A DNA stretch of 64,000 nt from Nesterenkonia ebinurensis (GTDB taxonomy: Bacteria > Actinomycetota > Actinomycetes > Actinomycetales > Micrococcaceae), in assembly GCF_008711175.1 (NCBI RefSeq), contig NZ_VWNF01000045.1, positions 275,102-339,101 of the forward strand. The letters run 5' to 3'. Position 1 is the first letter of the stretch. Each line of letters begins with the position of its first letter. Position numbers and translations under genes: made by a program. Of this stretch, positions 1 through 8,067 are shown in pieces. The notes beneath the pieces are model-generated. The model did no database searches. It saw only the letters and a list, made by a program, of their open reading frames with translations, and was not told the DNA's origin.

Positions 1-491
1 AAGTACACCGAAGTGCTGGTGTAGAGCACCTCACCCTCGGCGGAGACCTCCACCACGATGTCCACCTGTGTACCACGCCGGTGGGCGGTGAGATTCTCCG
101 CCCGGGCCAGGATCTGCAGTGGCTGCCCGGCGGTGACCGGCTTACGGTGGTGGACCTGGTTGGACAGGTGCACCATGCCCAGCAGCGGCAGCGGGAAGTT
201 GCGTTGGGACATCAGGGCCATCTGCACCGGGAACCCGGCGATGTGCACCAGTACTGAGGGCAGCGAGGTGCGGTGCACGCCGTCGAAGGCCTCGCCGTGC
301 ACCAGCTGGCGGTAGGCCTCGGCCTGCTCCTGGGTGATTCCAGGGTGGTCAGCCAGCACCGGCTGCTTCGGCAGGGCTTTGAGACTGCCGGTGGTGGAGA
401 GTTTGGACTTCACGGCGTCCAGTACGGCTTTGCGGTAGAGCCTGCCGAGCTCGGGCAATGGGATCCGGCGGGGTTCTGTCACGGTGATCAC
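1..491 (-). CDS. MaoC-like (R)-specific enoyl-CoA hydratase, C-terminus cut off by window edge
   Basis: This is the N-terminal ~163 residues of a MaoC/HtdX-type protein that runs off the left end of the window. The minus frame is open throughout and reads VTEPRRIPLPELGRLYRKAV, then a hotdog-fold first half containing PLLGMVHLSNQV and KPVTAGQPL. The GTG start at 491 overlaps the fabG4 stop in a GTGA; a second GTG at 482 is also possible. Known role of the family: hydration of 2-enoyl-CoA to (R)-3-hydroxyacyl-CoA, or the reverse dehydration in synthesis. The following FabG4 and thiolase suggest it acts in the same pathway. In Mycobacterium tuberculosis htdX, fabG4 and fadA2 are likewise neighbours (established knowledge). 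The catalytic half of the protein, with the hydratase motif, lies outside the window and cannot be checked. Confidence 0.8.
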   Translation of the reverse strand, partial: MITVTEPRRIPLPELGRLYRKAVLDAVKSKLSTTGSLKALPKQPVLADHPGITQEQAEAYRQLVHGEAFDGVHRTSLPSVLVHIAGFPVQMALMSQRNFPLPLLGMVHLSNQVHHRKPVTAGQPLQILARAENLTAHRRGTQVDIVVEVSAEGEVLYTSTSVY

Positions 492-1855
492 GCCCCCACC
501 AGGTTCTGCCCGCAGACCCGCAGGGTCAGCCCGGAGGTGCCGGCTGCGGCTGGGGAGACCAGATAGGCGATGGTCTCGGCTACATCCTCAGGGCGTCCGC
601 CCTGGCTCAACGAGTTGAGCCTGCGGGCCACCTCGCGGGTGGCTACGGGCATTTTGGCGGTCATCTCGGTCTCGATGAACCCGGGGGCCACCGCGTTGAT
701 GGTGCCGTGCCGGGCTGCAAGCTGCGCCGAGGCCGCAGAGACCATGCCGATGACCCCGGCCTTGGAGGCGGCGTAGTTGGTCTGACCGCGGTTGCCGGCG
801 ATCCCCGAGGTGGAGGCCAGGGAGACGATGCGTGGACCCACCGTACCCTCAGTACGGCTGAACAGCTCGGAGTCCAGGAAGGCGCGGTTCATCCGCAGTT
901 GGGATTCTATGTTCACCGCGATCACTGAGTTCCAGCGACCGGGGTCCATATTGGCAAGCAGCTTGTCCCGGGTGATGCCGGCGTTGTGCACCACGATGTC
1001 CAGTCGGCCGTAGTGCTGCTCGGCGTGGGTGAGGATCTTCTGACCGGCCTCATCCTCGGTGATATCCACCTGCAGGGCGGTGCCGGCGACTTCATTGGCC
1101 ACTGCCGCCAGCTGTTCCCCTGCTGGGGGAATGTCTACCAGAATGACTTGGGCGCCGTCGCGGTACAGGGTGCGGGCGATGGCGGCACCGATCCCGCGGG
1201 CGGCGCCGGTGACCACAGCCACCTGTCCCGAAAGCGGTGCGGTCCAGTCCTCGGGCAGAGCACCATTGACCGAGTCCACGGTGATGAACTGCCCGGAGAC
1301 GAAGGCCGAGCGCCCGGAGAGCAGAAAACGCAGAGCACCAGCCACTGAGGGTGCTGCAGTCGCTAAGTCCTCGTGCAGGATCAGCCCGTTGGCGGTGCCG
1401 CCGGCACGCATCTCATGCGCCAGGGAGCGGGTCAGGCCCTCGATCCCCTTCCGCGCGGCCCGAGCTGCCGGGTCTTCAGTGTGCGCGGGGTTACGGAACA
1501 CGGTGATCACCCGGGCTGAGGGCTTGAGCTGTTTGAGCAGCCCGCCCAGTTCCAGCACAGTCTCGGAGAGCTCCGCCGGGGTGTGGGCGGAGTCGAACAC
1601 TGCCACCACTGCGGCCACCTTCTCCTTGGGCCCTACATGGCGGCGTACGTCAAGATCCCAGCCCAGCAGGTGCTCGGCGATCAGATCGGAGGCTTCAGTG
1701 GCGCCCAGCAGCACCACCGGTCCCTCAATCAGCGGACCGGAGGGACTGTAGCGGCGCAGCTTGGCCGGCTGGGGCAGGCCCAGTGCTTTGGTGATCCTGC
1801 GGCCGAACCCGGTGTTGGCGAAATGGGTGTAGGAGTCCTTAGCCACTGGCCTCAC
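488..1855 (-). CDS. fabG4: FabG4-type high-molecular-weight 3-oxoacyl-(ACP/CoA) reductase
   Basis: A 455-residue short-chain dehydrogenase with an extra N-terminal domain, matching the long FabG4 class (about 454 residues in mycobacteria) rather than ordinary 245-residue FabG. Residues 1-205 form a degenerate flavodoxin-like domain. The C-terminal SDR domain has the cofactor motif TGAARGIG at 216-223, HNAG at 290-293, a catalytic serine near 348, and Tyr361/Lys365 in YAASK. Expected reaction: NAD(P)(H)-linked interconversion of 3-oxoacyl and 3-hydroxyacyl thioesters in the cytosol; FabG4 is reported to prefer NADH and CoA esters. The GTG start at 1855 overlaps the thiolase stop by 4 bases; a second GTG lies three codons in. 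It sits between a thiolase and a MaoC hydratase, which fits a beta-oxidation (or reversed) cycle. Confidence 0.9.
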   Translation of the reverse strand: MRPVAKDSYTHFANTGFGRRITKALGLPQPAKLRRYSPSGPLIEGPVVLLGATEASDLIAEHLLGWDLDVRRHVGPKEKVAAVVAVFDSAHTPAELSETVLELGGLLKQLKPSARVITVFRNPAHTEDPAARAARKGIEGLTRSLAHEMRAGGTANGLILHEDLATAAPSVAGALRFLLSGRSAFVSGQFITVDSVNGALPEDWTAPLSGQVAVVTGAARGIGAAIARTLYRDGAQVILVDIPPAGEQLAAVANEVAGTALQVDITEDEAGQKILTHAEQHYGRLDIVVHNAGITRDKLLANMDPGRWNSVIAVNIESQLRMNRAFLDSELFSRTEGTVGPRIVSLASTSGIAGNRGQTNYAASKAGVIGMVSAASAQLAARHGTINAVAPGFIETEMTAKMPVATREVARRLNSLSQGGRPEDVAETIAYLVSPAAAGTSGLTLRVCGQNLVGA

Positions 1856-3141
1856 CGTCCTTCGATGATCGCGGTGATGCCTTGTCCGCCGGCTGCGCAG
1901 ACCGAGATGAAGCCGAGTTTTCCGGGCTTGCCGTGCAGCAGCTTGGCCAGGGTGGCCACGATCCGCCCGCCGGTGGCGGCGAAGGGGTGACCAGCGGCCA
2001 GTGAGGAGCCGGTCACGTTGAGCTTGGACCTATCGATGCTGCCCAGTGGAGCATCCAGGCCCAGCTTTCCTCGGCAGAACTCCTCGGACTCCCAGGCCTT
2101 GATCTGGGCCAGCACCGTGGAGGCGAAGGCCTCGTGGATCTCGAAGTATTCGAAGTCCGCGAAGCTGAGGTTATTGCGCTTCAGCAGCCGGGCGGCCGCG
2201 TAGGCCGGGGCCATCAGCAGCCCCTCGGCCCCGCCCACAAAGTCCACTGCGCCCTGCTCATAGTCCACAAAGTTCGCCAGCTTGGGCAGGTCATGCTCAT
2301 CGGCCCACTCCTCGGTTCCCAGCAGCACCGCAGAGGCGCCGTCGGTCAGCGGGGTGGAGTTGGCCGCGGTCAGTGTGGCCTCCTCCCCTAAGTCCTTGCC
2401 GAAGACCGGGGAGAGCTTGGCCAGCTTCTCCACAGTGGAGTCACCGCGCATATTATTGTCCTTGGTCAGGCCCTTGAACGGGGTGACCAGATCGTCGAAG
2501 AAGCCTTCCTCATAGGCGGCGGCCAAGTTGCGGTGGCTGGCCACCGCCAGCTCGTCCTGCTCCCGGCGGGTGATCCCCCACTGGTGAGCGGTGATCGCCA
2601 TATGCTCACCCATCGACAGTCCGGTGCGCGGCTCCCCGGTGCCGGGGGCCTGCGGAGCCAGGTGGCCGGGACGAATCTTGGCCAGGGCCTTCAGCCGGGC
2701 ACCTAGACTCCTGGCCCGGTTGGCCTCCATGAGGATGCCGCGCAGCTCGTCGGTGACCACGATCGGGGCATCGGAGATGGAGTCCACTCCGCCGCCGATG
2801 GCCGAGTCGATCTGGCCCAGCCTGATCTTATTGGCCAGTGAGCCGATGGCCTCAGTGCCGGTGGCGCAGGCCATCTGCACATCGTAGGCCGGGGTCTTTG
2901 GGTCCAACGGGGTGCCCAGCACCGATTCGCGGGCTAAGTTGAAGTTCTTGGAGTGCTTGAGCACCGCACCGGCGGCCACTGCGCCCAGTTGCTGGCCCTG
3001 CAGCCCGTAGCGGGCCACCAGGCCGTTCAGCGCAGAGGTGAGCATGTCCTGGTTGGAGGACTTCGCATAGGCGCTGTGGGCACGGGCGAAGGGGATCCGG
3101 TTGCCGCCGATGATCACGGCGTCGCGCACTTTTTCTGCCAT
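1852..3141 (-). CDS. fadA2: acetyl-CoA acetyltransferase (FadA2-like thiolase)
   Basis: A full-length thiolase of 429 residues. The acyl-accepting cysteine is Cys92 in the QMACATG motif. The base histidine is near 384 in AAGHPFAATGG, the second cysteine is Cys415 in SVCAAGGQG, and a HEAFA motif replaces the common NEAFA. Reaction: thiolytic cleavage of 3-oxoacyl-CoA to acetyl-CoA plus shortened acyl-CoA, or Claisen condensation in reverse. The ATG at 3141 follows a strong Shine-Dalgarno (AAGGAGA, 8 bases upstream). It is the first gene of a three-gene minus operon (thiolase, fabG4, maoC) joined by 4-base overlaps and divergent from the acyl-CoA oxidase gene. Confidence 0.92.
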   Translation of the reverse strand: MAEKVRDAVIIGGNRIPFARAHSAYAKSSNQDMLTSALNGLVARYGLQGQQLGAVAAGAVLKHSKNFNLARESVLGTPLDPKTPAYDVQMACATGTEAIGSLANKIRLGQIDSAIGGGVDSISDAPIVVTDELRGILMEANRARSLGARLKALAKIRPGHLAPQAPGTGEPRTGLSMGEHMAITAHQWGITRREQDELAVASHRNLAAAYEEGFFDDLVTPFKGLTKDNNMRGDSTVEKLAKLSPVFGKDLGEEATLTAANSTPLTDGASAVLLGTEEWADEHDLPKLANFVDYEQGAVDFVGGAEGLLMAPAYAAARLLKRNNLSFADFEYFEIHEAFASTVLAQIKAWESEEFCRGKLGLDAPLGSIDRSKLNVTGSSLAAGHPFAATGGRIVATLAKLLHGKPGKLGFISVCAAGGQGITAIIEGR

Positions 3142-3239
3142 GGGGTGTCTCCTTCAGACTTGGCTTTATTACTCGTCAGTATCTTAGACTACTTGTGTTG
3201 ACCATCACTGTCAGCCTCACAGTCTTTAAGGAGCACCCT
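3142..3239. promoter_or_regulatory. divergent promoter region of the beta-oxidation genes, with a small dyad
   Basis: This 98-base gap separates the divergent thiolase and acyl-CoA oxidase genes and must hold both promoters. It is AT-richer than its flanks. A perfect dyad ACTGT-N7-ACAGT lies at 3207-3223, and TTGACC at 3198-3203 resembles a -35 box for the rightward gene. TAAGAT on the minus strand (3186-3181) could be a -10 for the thiolase operon. Both genes have clear Shine-Dalgarno sequences. A shared repressor site is plausible, but the dyad is short. Confidence 0.4.
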
Positions 3240-5321
3240 ATGGGAGAGTACGACGACGCCGCCACCGGACCCATCAGCACCGCCTCAGTAGACACCGCTC
3301 ACCTGGAGGAGATCCTGCTGGGCCGCTGGGCGCAGACCAAGCGGACCGCCCGCGAGCTGCTGAAGGACCCGCAGTTCCACAAGGCGGAGAACCTCACCAA
3401 GGAAGACCACCGGGAGCGCACACTCAAGCAGTCCCACGCCCTGGTGGAGGCCAATGCCGTGCACCGGGCCTTCCCCGAGGAGTTCGGCGGCGAGGCCGAC
3501 CACGGGGCCAATATCGCCGCTTTCGAGGAGCTGGTCACCGCTGACCCTTCCCTGCAGATCAAATCCGGGGTGCAGTGGGGGCTCTTCGGGGCTGCGGTGA
3601 TGCACCTGGGATCCCATGAGCACCAGAAGAAGTGGCTGCCGTCGATCATGGACCTCTCCGTGCCGGGCGCCTACGCCATGACCGAGATCGGCCACGGCTC
3701 CGATGTGGCCTCCATCGGCACTACCGCCACCTACGACGACGCCACTGACGAGTTCATCATCCACACCCCCTTAGACGCTGCCGTGAAGCGGTTCCTGGGC
3801 AATGCTGCCCTGCACGCCACCGCAGCAGTGGTCTTCGCCCAGCTGATCACCAAAGGTGTCAACCACGGGGTGCACTGTTTCTATATGGAGATCCGGGATC
3901 CCGACGGCAATCCGCTGCCCGGGATCACCATTGAGGACGACGGCCATAAGGGCGGACTCAACGGTGTGGACAACGGCCGGATCCGGTTCCAGGAGGTGCG
4001 CATCCCGCGCACCAACCTGCTCAACCGCTACGGGGATGTGGCCGAGGGCGGGGAGTACAGCTCCCCCATCGAATCCCCCGGGCGGCGGTTCTTCACCATG
4101 CTGGGCACCCTGGTCCAGGGCCGGGTCTCGCTGACCGGGGCTGCGGTGGCGGCCGCCAAACTGGGCCTGATCGGGGCGATCACCTACGGCAACCAACGCC
4201 GCCAGTTCAACGCCACCTCCACCACGGAGGAGGAGGTGCTGCTGGACTATCAGCTGCACCAGCGCCGGCTGATCCCCCGCCTGGCCAAGACGGTGGCGCT
4301 GGGCTTCGCCCATGACAAGCTGCTGGCCAAGCTGGACGATGTCTTCTCCGGCAAGGATGACTCCGATGAGAACCGCCAGGAACTGGAGACTCTTGCTGCC
4401 ACCATCAAGCCGGTGGCCACCTGGCACGCCCTGGACACCCTGCAGGAGGCCCGGGAGGCCTGCGGCGGGGCCGGGTTCATCTCAGAGAACCGGTTCACCT
4501 CGCTGCGTGCAGATCTGGACATCTATGTCACCTTTGAGGGCGATAACAATGTGCTGCTGCAGCTGGTGGCCAAACGGCTGCTGGCCGACTATGCCGCCGA
4601 GTTCAAGAACGCCGATGTGGGGGCCCTGGCCAGCTATGTGGCCAACCAGGCCGGTGACACCGTGATGCACCGGTTCGGCCTGCGCAAAGCTCTGCAGGGG
4701 GTCCAGGACACCGGGGACGAACGGCGCAGCGCCAACTGGTTCAAACAGTCCGAGGTGCAGCGGGAGCTGCTGGCCGGCCGGGTGCGCCAGATGGTGGCCG
4801 ATGCCGCCGGGGAGCTGCGCCATGTGGCCAAGCTGCCCGCCGAGAAGCAGGCCACCGTCTTCAACGAGCACCAGTACCAGATCATCAGTGCCGCCAAGGC
4901 CCATGCCGACCTGCTGCTCTGGGAGGCCTTCACCGAGGGCCTGGAACAGGTGGAGCACCCGGGCACCCGCCAGGTGATGACCTGGCTGAGGGACATCTAC
5001 GCGCTGAGCCGGATCGAGGAGACCCTGGACTGGTACCTGATCAACGGCCGGATCTCCACCCAGCGGGCCCGGACGCTGACCCCCTACATCAACCGGCTGG
5101 TCGCCCGGGTCCGTCCGCATGCCCAGGATGTGGTGGACAGCTTCGGCTATGCGCCTGAGCATGTGCGCATGGAGGTGGCCTCCAGGGCGGAGCAGTCCCG
5201 CCAGGAGGCGGCCAATGAGTACTACCGGAAGCTGCGGGCCTCCGCAGACGCCCCGGTGGAGGAGAAGACCCTCCTGGACCGGAAACGGGCCGAGGAGCGG
5301 GCCGCCCGCAAGAAGTCCTAA
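3240..5321 (+). CDS. acyl-CoA oxidase / acyl-CoA dehydrogenase family enzyme
   Basis: A 693-residue flavoprotein catalysing the first, alpha-beta desaturating step of fatty acid oxidation. The ATG at 3240 is preceded by AAGGAG; an upstream in-frame start at 3195 lacks support. The central region matches acyl-CoA oxidases more than short acyl-CoA dehydrogenases: TEIGHGSDVASIGTTATYD (148-166), a DEFIIHTP segment, a VRIPRTNLL segment near 253-261, and the likely catalytic base Glu433 in VTFEGDNN. A further 260 C-terminal residues correspond to the oxidase C-terminal domain. Oxidases pass electrons to oxygen and give H2O2; dehydrogenases pass them to ETF, and sequence alone does not settle which applies. 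The Lys/Arg/Glu-rich tail (last ~25 residues) is probably disordered. It is divergent from the thiolase-fabG4-maoC operon that supplies the remaining steps. Confidence 0.85.
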   Translation: MGEYDDAATGPISTASVDTAHLEEILLGRWAQTKRTARELLKDPQFHKAENLTKEDHRERTLKQSHALVEANAVHRAFPEEFGGEADHGANIAAFEELVTADPSLQIKSGVQWGLFGAAVMHLGSHEHQKKWLPSIMDLSVPGAYAMTEIGHGSDVASIGTTATYDDATDEFIIHTPLDAAVKRFLGNAALHATAAVVFAQLITKGVNHGVHCFYMEIRDPDGNPLPGITIEDDGHKGGLNGVDNGRIRFQEVRIPRTNLLNRYGDVAEGGEYSSPIESPGRRFFTMLGTLVQGRVSLTGAAVAAAKLGLIGAITYGNQRRQFNATSTTEEEVLLDYQLHQRRLIPRLAKTVALGFAHDKLLAKLDDVFSGKDDSDENRQELETLAATIKPVATWHALDTLQEAREACGGAGFISENRFTSLRADLDIYVTFEGDNNVLLQLVAKRLLADYAAEFKNADVGALASYVANQAGDTVMHRFGLRKALQGVQDTGDERRSANWFKQSEVQRELLAGRVRQMVADAAGELRHVAKLPAEKQATVFNEHQYQIISAAKAHADLLLWEAFTEGLEQVEHPGTRQVMTWLRDIYALSRIEETLDWYLINGRISTQRARTLTPYINRLVARVRPHAQDVVDSFGYAPEHVRMEVASRAEQSRQEAANEYYRKLRASADAPVEEKTLLDRKRAEERAARKKS

Positions 5322-5363
5322 TACACCGCGGGCTCACCAGCCTCACCCCACCTCCCGGGATTT

Positions 5364-5425
5364 GGTGTGTTGAAATCCTAAAAATGCCTGGTTACCTGAC
5401 GCCATTCAGAGGAATTCAGCACACC
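5364..5425. terminator. long inverted repeat between convergent genes, probable bidirectional terminator
   Basis: Arms of 16 bases at 5364-5379 (GGTGTGTTGAAATCCT) and 5410-5425 are reverse complements apart from two mismatches, separated by a 30-base loop. It fills the 110-base gap between the acyl-CoA oxidase gene (plus) and pepN (minus). No clear T-run follows, so termination is inferred from position and symmetry. Confidence 0.5.
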
Positions 5426-5431
5426 AGATGT

Positions 5432-8029
5432 TCAACGAGCGGCGGCCTGGACGCGCAGGGCGCGCAGCAGGTGGTCCTGCTCCTCAAGGATCAGCCGGCG
5501 CAAGGCGGCCGGGGCCTCCGGGTGCTCGGCCAGCCACTGCTCAGTGCGCTCGGCGGCCGACTGTGACGGCTCCGGGAACAGGCCCTGCACCACACGAGTG
5601 GCCTGGCCCTGGGTCATCCGCTCCCATACATCGGTGAGCGCCGCAAAGTAGGCTTGGGTGTACTGCCCGGTCAGGCCGGTGGGATCGGCGTTGAATCCAT
5701 CGATAGTGGCGGTCAGGTGGTCGTTGGAGAGCTCCATGCCCTCAGCATCATGCCCGGCCAGCGCCTGCTGGAAGGCTGCTGCCTTGACGGCCGGGTCAGG
5801 CCGGGAGGCCAGGGCCAACCGGTGGGCAATCATCCCCCGAGCGGTGGTGCGGCGACTGATCTCAGCCTCCAGATCCGCAGCGCTGGTCTTCCGGTGGGCG
5901 GCCAGCGCCTGCAGGAACAGCCAGCGTAGCTCCTCATCGGTCTCCGATTCCAGGCGATCGGCCAAAAAGTCCAGCTGGCTGCCGTGTCTGCGGGAGAGCA
6001 ATGCGAGCACCCGAGTAGCAGCAAGGGACGCATCGGCTTTGGGCGCGGAATCAATGAACGCTGCTAGTCCAGCAGCCAACTGAGCCTCCAGCTCCTCGCG
6101 CCGCCCTGCCGGGGTATAGAGCTCACAGGCCTGGTTAGCCTGACGCAGCAGGGACTGGACCACCGCGACCTCGGGGATCTGCAGGCCCAGCCGCAGCACC
6201 GCCTCGACGAACCGGGCTGCCGGCAGCTGTGCGTCGCGGACCATGGACCACAGCGCCGCCCAGACGGTGGCCCGGGCCAGCGGGTCGCCCACCGGATAGG
6301 TCAAGGCCGCCTCTACGGACTCGGGGTCCAGCACCAGCTTGGCGTAGGTGAGGTCCTCGTCGTTGGGCAGGATCAGCCGAGGTGTCCCGGCCTGGGGGAG
6401 CTGCAGCCCCGGCACCGAGGTGAGCCCCTCCGGGGCCTCCGGGTCCAGCTCGGCGGGAACCGACTGAGCCCGGCTCAGGGTACCGGTGCCGTCCAGGGTG
6501 AACAGACCCACCTTGATCACATGTGGCCGGGCGATGGGCTGGCCGGTGGTGGGGTCAGTGCCGGTCTGGCGCACACTGATGGTGCCGGCGTCGTCGTGAA
6601 CTGTTTCCAGCACCGGGATGCCCGCGGTCTGCAGCCAAGCGGCGGACCAGGCGCGCATGTTCTTGCCGGTGGCCTCCTGAAGCACGCCCAGGAAGTCCTC
6701 CAGGGTGGCGTTGCCGAAGGCGAAGCGTTGAAAATAGGTCCGGGCGGCCGCTCGGAACGCCTCGGCACCAGCATAGGCGGCCAACTGCTTGAGCACGCTG
6801 GCCCCCTTGGCGTAGGTGATCCCGTCGAAGTTCTGATCGGCGGCCTCCAGGTCAGGGATATCGGCCACGATCGGATGCGTGGTGGGCAGCTGGTCCTGCA
6901 CATAGGCCCAGCCCTTGCGGGAGTTGGCGAAGGCCACCCAGGCGGTAGTGAACTCCGTGGCGGAGTCCACCCCGTAGGTGCCCATATAGTCGGCGAAGGA
7001 CTCCTTGAGCCAGAGATCGTCCCACCAGTGCATGGTCACCAGATCGCCGAACCACATATGGGCCATCTCGTGCAGAATGGTGTTGGCCCGGGTTTCGTGC
7101 TGGGCCTCGGTGGCCCCGGTGTCGAACACATAGCGTTCCGTGAAGGTCACCAGCCCGGGGTTCTCCATCGCACCCAGGTTGTACTCGGGGACGAACACCT
7201 GATCGTATTTCCCGTTACCGCCGGCCCCGCGTCCCCAGGGATAGGGGTAGCCGAACTCGGCGTGGAAGAAGTCCAGGCCCTGTTGGGTGATCCGGAACAG
7301 CTCCGCAGCGTCCAGATGCTCGGCCAGCGAGGCCCGGCACAGCAGTGCCAGGTCAATGCTGAACTCATCACCGCCGGGTACACCGCCGCGCCAGGTGTCC
7401 TCCACCAGATGGTAGGGCCCAGCCAGCAGGGCGGTGATATAAGAGCTCATCACCTCAGTCTCAGCGAACTCCACCCGTACGACGCCGCTGGCCACCTCAG
7501 TCCGAGAGATCTCAGCTCCATTGGAGCGCAGCTGCCAGTCCGCCGGACCGGTGATGGAGAACTGGAACCGGGCTTTGAGGTCGGGCTGGTCGAAGACGGG
7601 GAACACCCGCCGACAGTCAGCAGGCTCGTACTGGGTGTAGAGATAGACAGCCCCGTCGCTGGGGTCGGTGAACCGGTGCAGCCCCTCCCCTGATCGGGAG
7701 AATGCGGAGTCCGAGCTGATCTCCACGATGTTCTGGCCCTCGACCAGTCCGGGAAGCGGGATCCGGGCGCCGTTGAACTCGGCGTCGTTGTGCTCTGTGC
7801 CGTTGATGCGCACTGACCTGACCGAAACACCCGCGTAATCCAGGAATGGCACACTTCCGTCACTGGCCGCCGAGCTGAAGGATAACTCCACACGGGTCTG
7901 GACCGGATAGGTGGTGGCACCTTCCTCGGCGGCCGATGAGAGATCCACATGGACCTGGTAGGAGGAGACGCTGATGCTCCAGGAGCGGGAAGCCGCCTCA
8001 TCCCTGGTGAGGTTCAATTTTTCTGACAT
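5432..8029 (-). CDS. pepN: aminopeptidase N (M1 family)
   Basis: A zinc metallopeptidase that removes N-terminal residues from peptides in the cytosol. From the ATG at 8029 it has 865 residues, normal for actinobacterial PepN. The M1 signatures are present: GAMEN at 286-290 for substrate amino-group recognition, and HEMAH at 320-324 with the third zinc ligand Glu343 in LKESFADY (HExxH-x18-E). An ERAP1-like C-terminal helical domain covers roughly 520-860. A TTG start four codons upstream (8041) is possible; neither start has a good Shine-Dalgarno. The next gene starts 38 bases away on the other strand, so the divergent promoters must be close or overlapping. Its role next to a predicted peptide-modifying module (8068-11490) may be coincidental. 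Confidence 0.93.
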   Translation of the reverse strand: MSEKLNLTRDEAASRSWSISVSSYQVHVDLSSAAEEGATTYPVQTRVELSFSSAASDGSVPFLDYAGVSVRSVRINGTEHNDAEFNGARIPLPGLVEGQNIVEISSDSAFSRSGEGLHRFTDPSDGAVYLYTQYEPADCRRVFPVFDQPDLKARFQFSITGPADWQLRSNGAEISRTEVASGVVRVEFAETEVMSSYITALLAGPYHLVEDTWRGGVPGGDEFSIDLALLCRASLAEHLDAAELFRITQQGLDFFHAEFGYPYPWGRGAGGNGKYDQVFVPEYNLGAMENPGLVTFTERYVFDTGATEAQHETRANTILHEMAHMWFGDLVTMHWWDDLWLKESFADYMGTYGVDSATEFTTAWVAFANSRKGWAYVQDQLPTTHPIVADIPDLEAADQNFDGITYAKGASVLKQLAAYAGAEAFRAAARTYFQRFAFGNATLEDFLGVLQEATGKNMRAWSAAWLQTAGIPVLETVHDDAGTISVRQTGTDPTTGQPIARPHVIKVGLFTLDGTGTLSRAQSVPAELDPEAPEGLTSVPGLQLPQAGTPRLILPNDEDLTYAKLVLDPESVEAALTYPVGDPLARATVWAALWSMVRDAQLPAARFVEAVLRLGLQIPEVAVVQSLLRQANQACELYTPAGRREELEAQLAAGLAAFIDSAPKADASLAATRVLALLSRRHGSQLDFLADRLESETDEELRWLFLQALAAHRKTSAADLEAEISRRTTARGMIAHRLALASRPDPAVKAAAFQQALAGHDAEGMELSNDHLTATIDGFNADPTGLTGQYTQAYFAALTDVWERMTQGQATRVVQGLFPEPSQSAAERTEQWLAEHPEAPAALRRLILEEQDHLLRALRVQAAAR

Positions 8030-8067
8030 AGTGGTATTCAAACAGACCCGGACAGAACAGTAGGAAT

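Noticed and set aside
6521..7693. 390-codon plus-strand open frame opposite pepN
   Set aside because: Lies fully within pepN, whose zinc motifs are intact; the frame has no recognisable domain.
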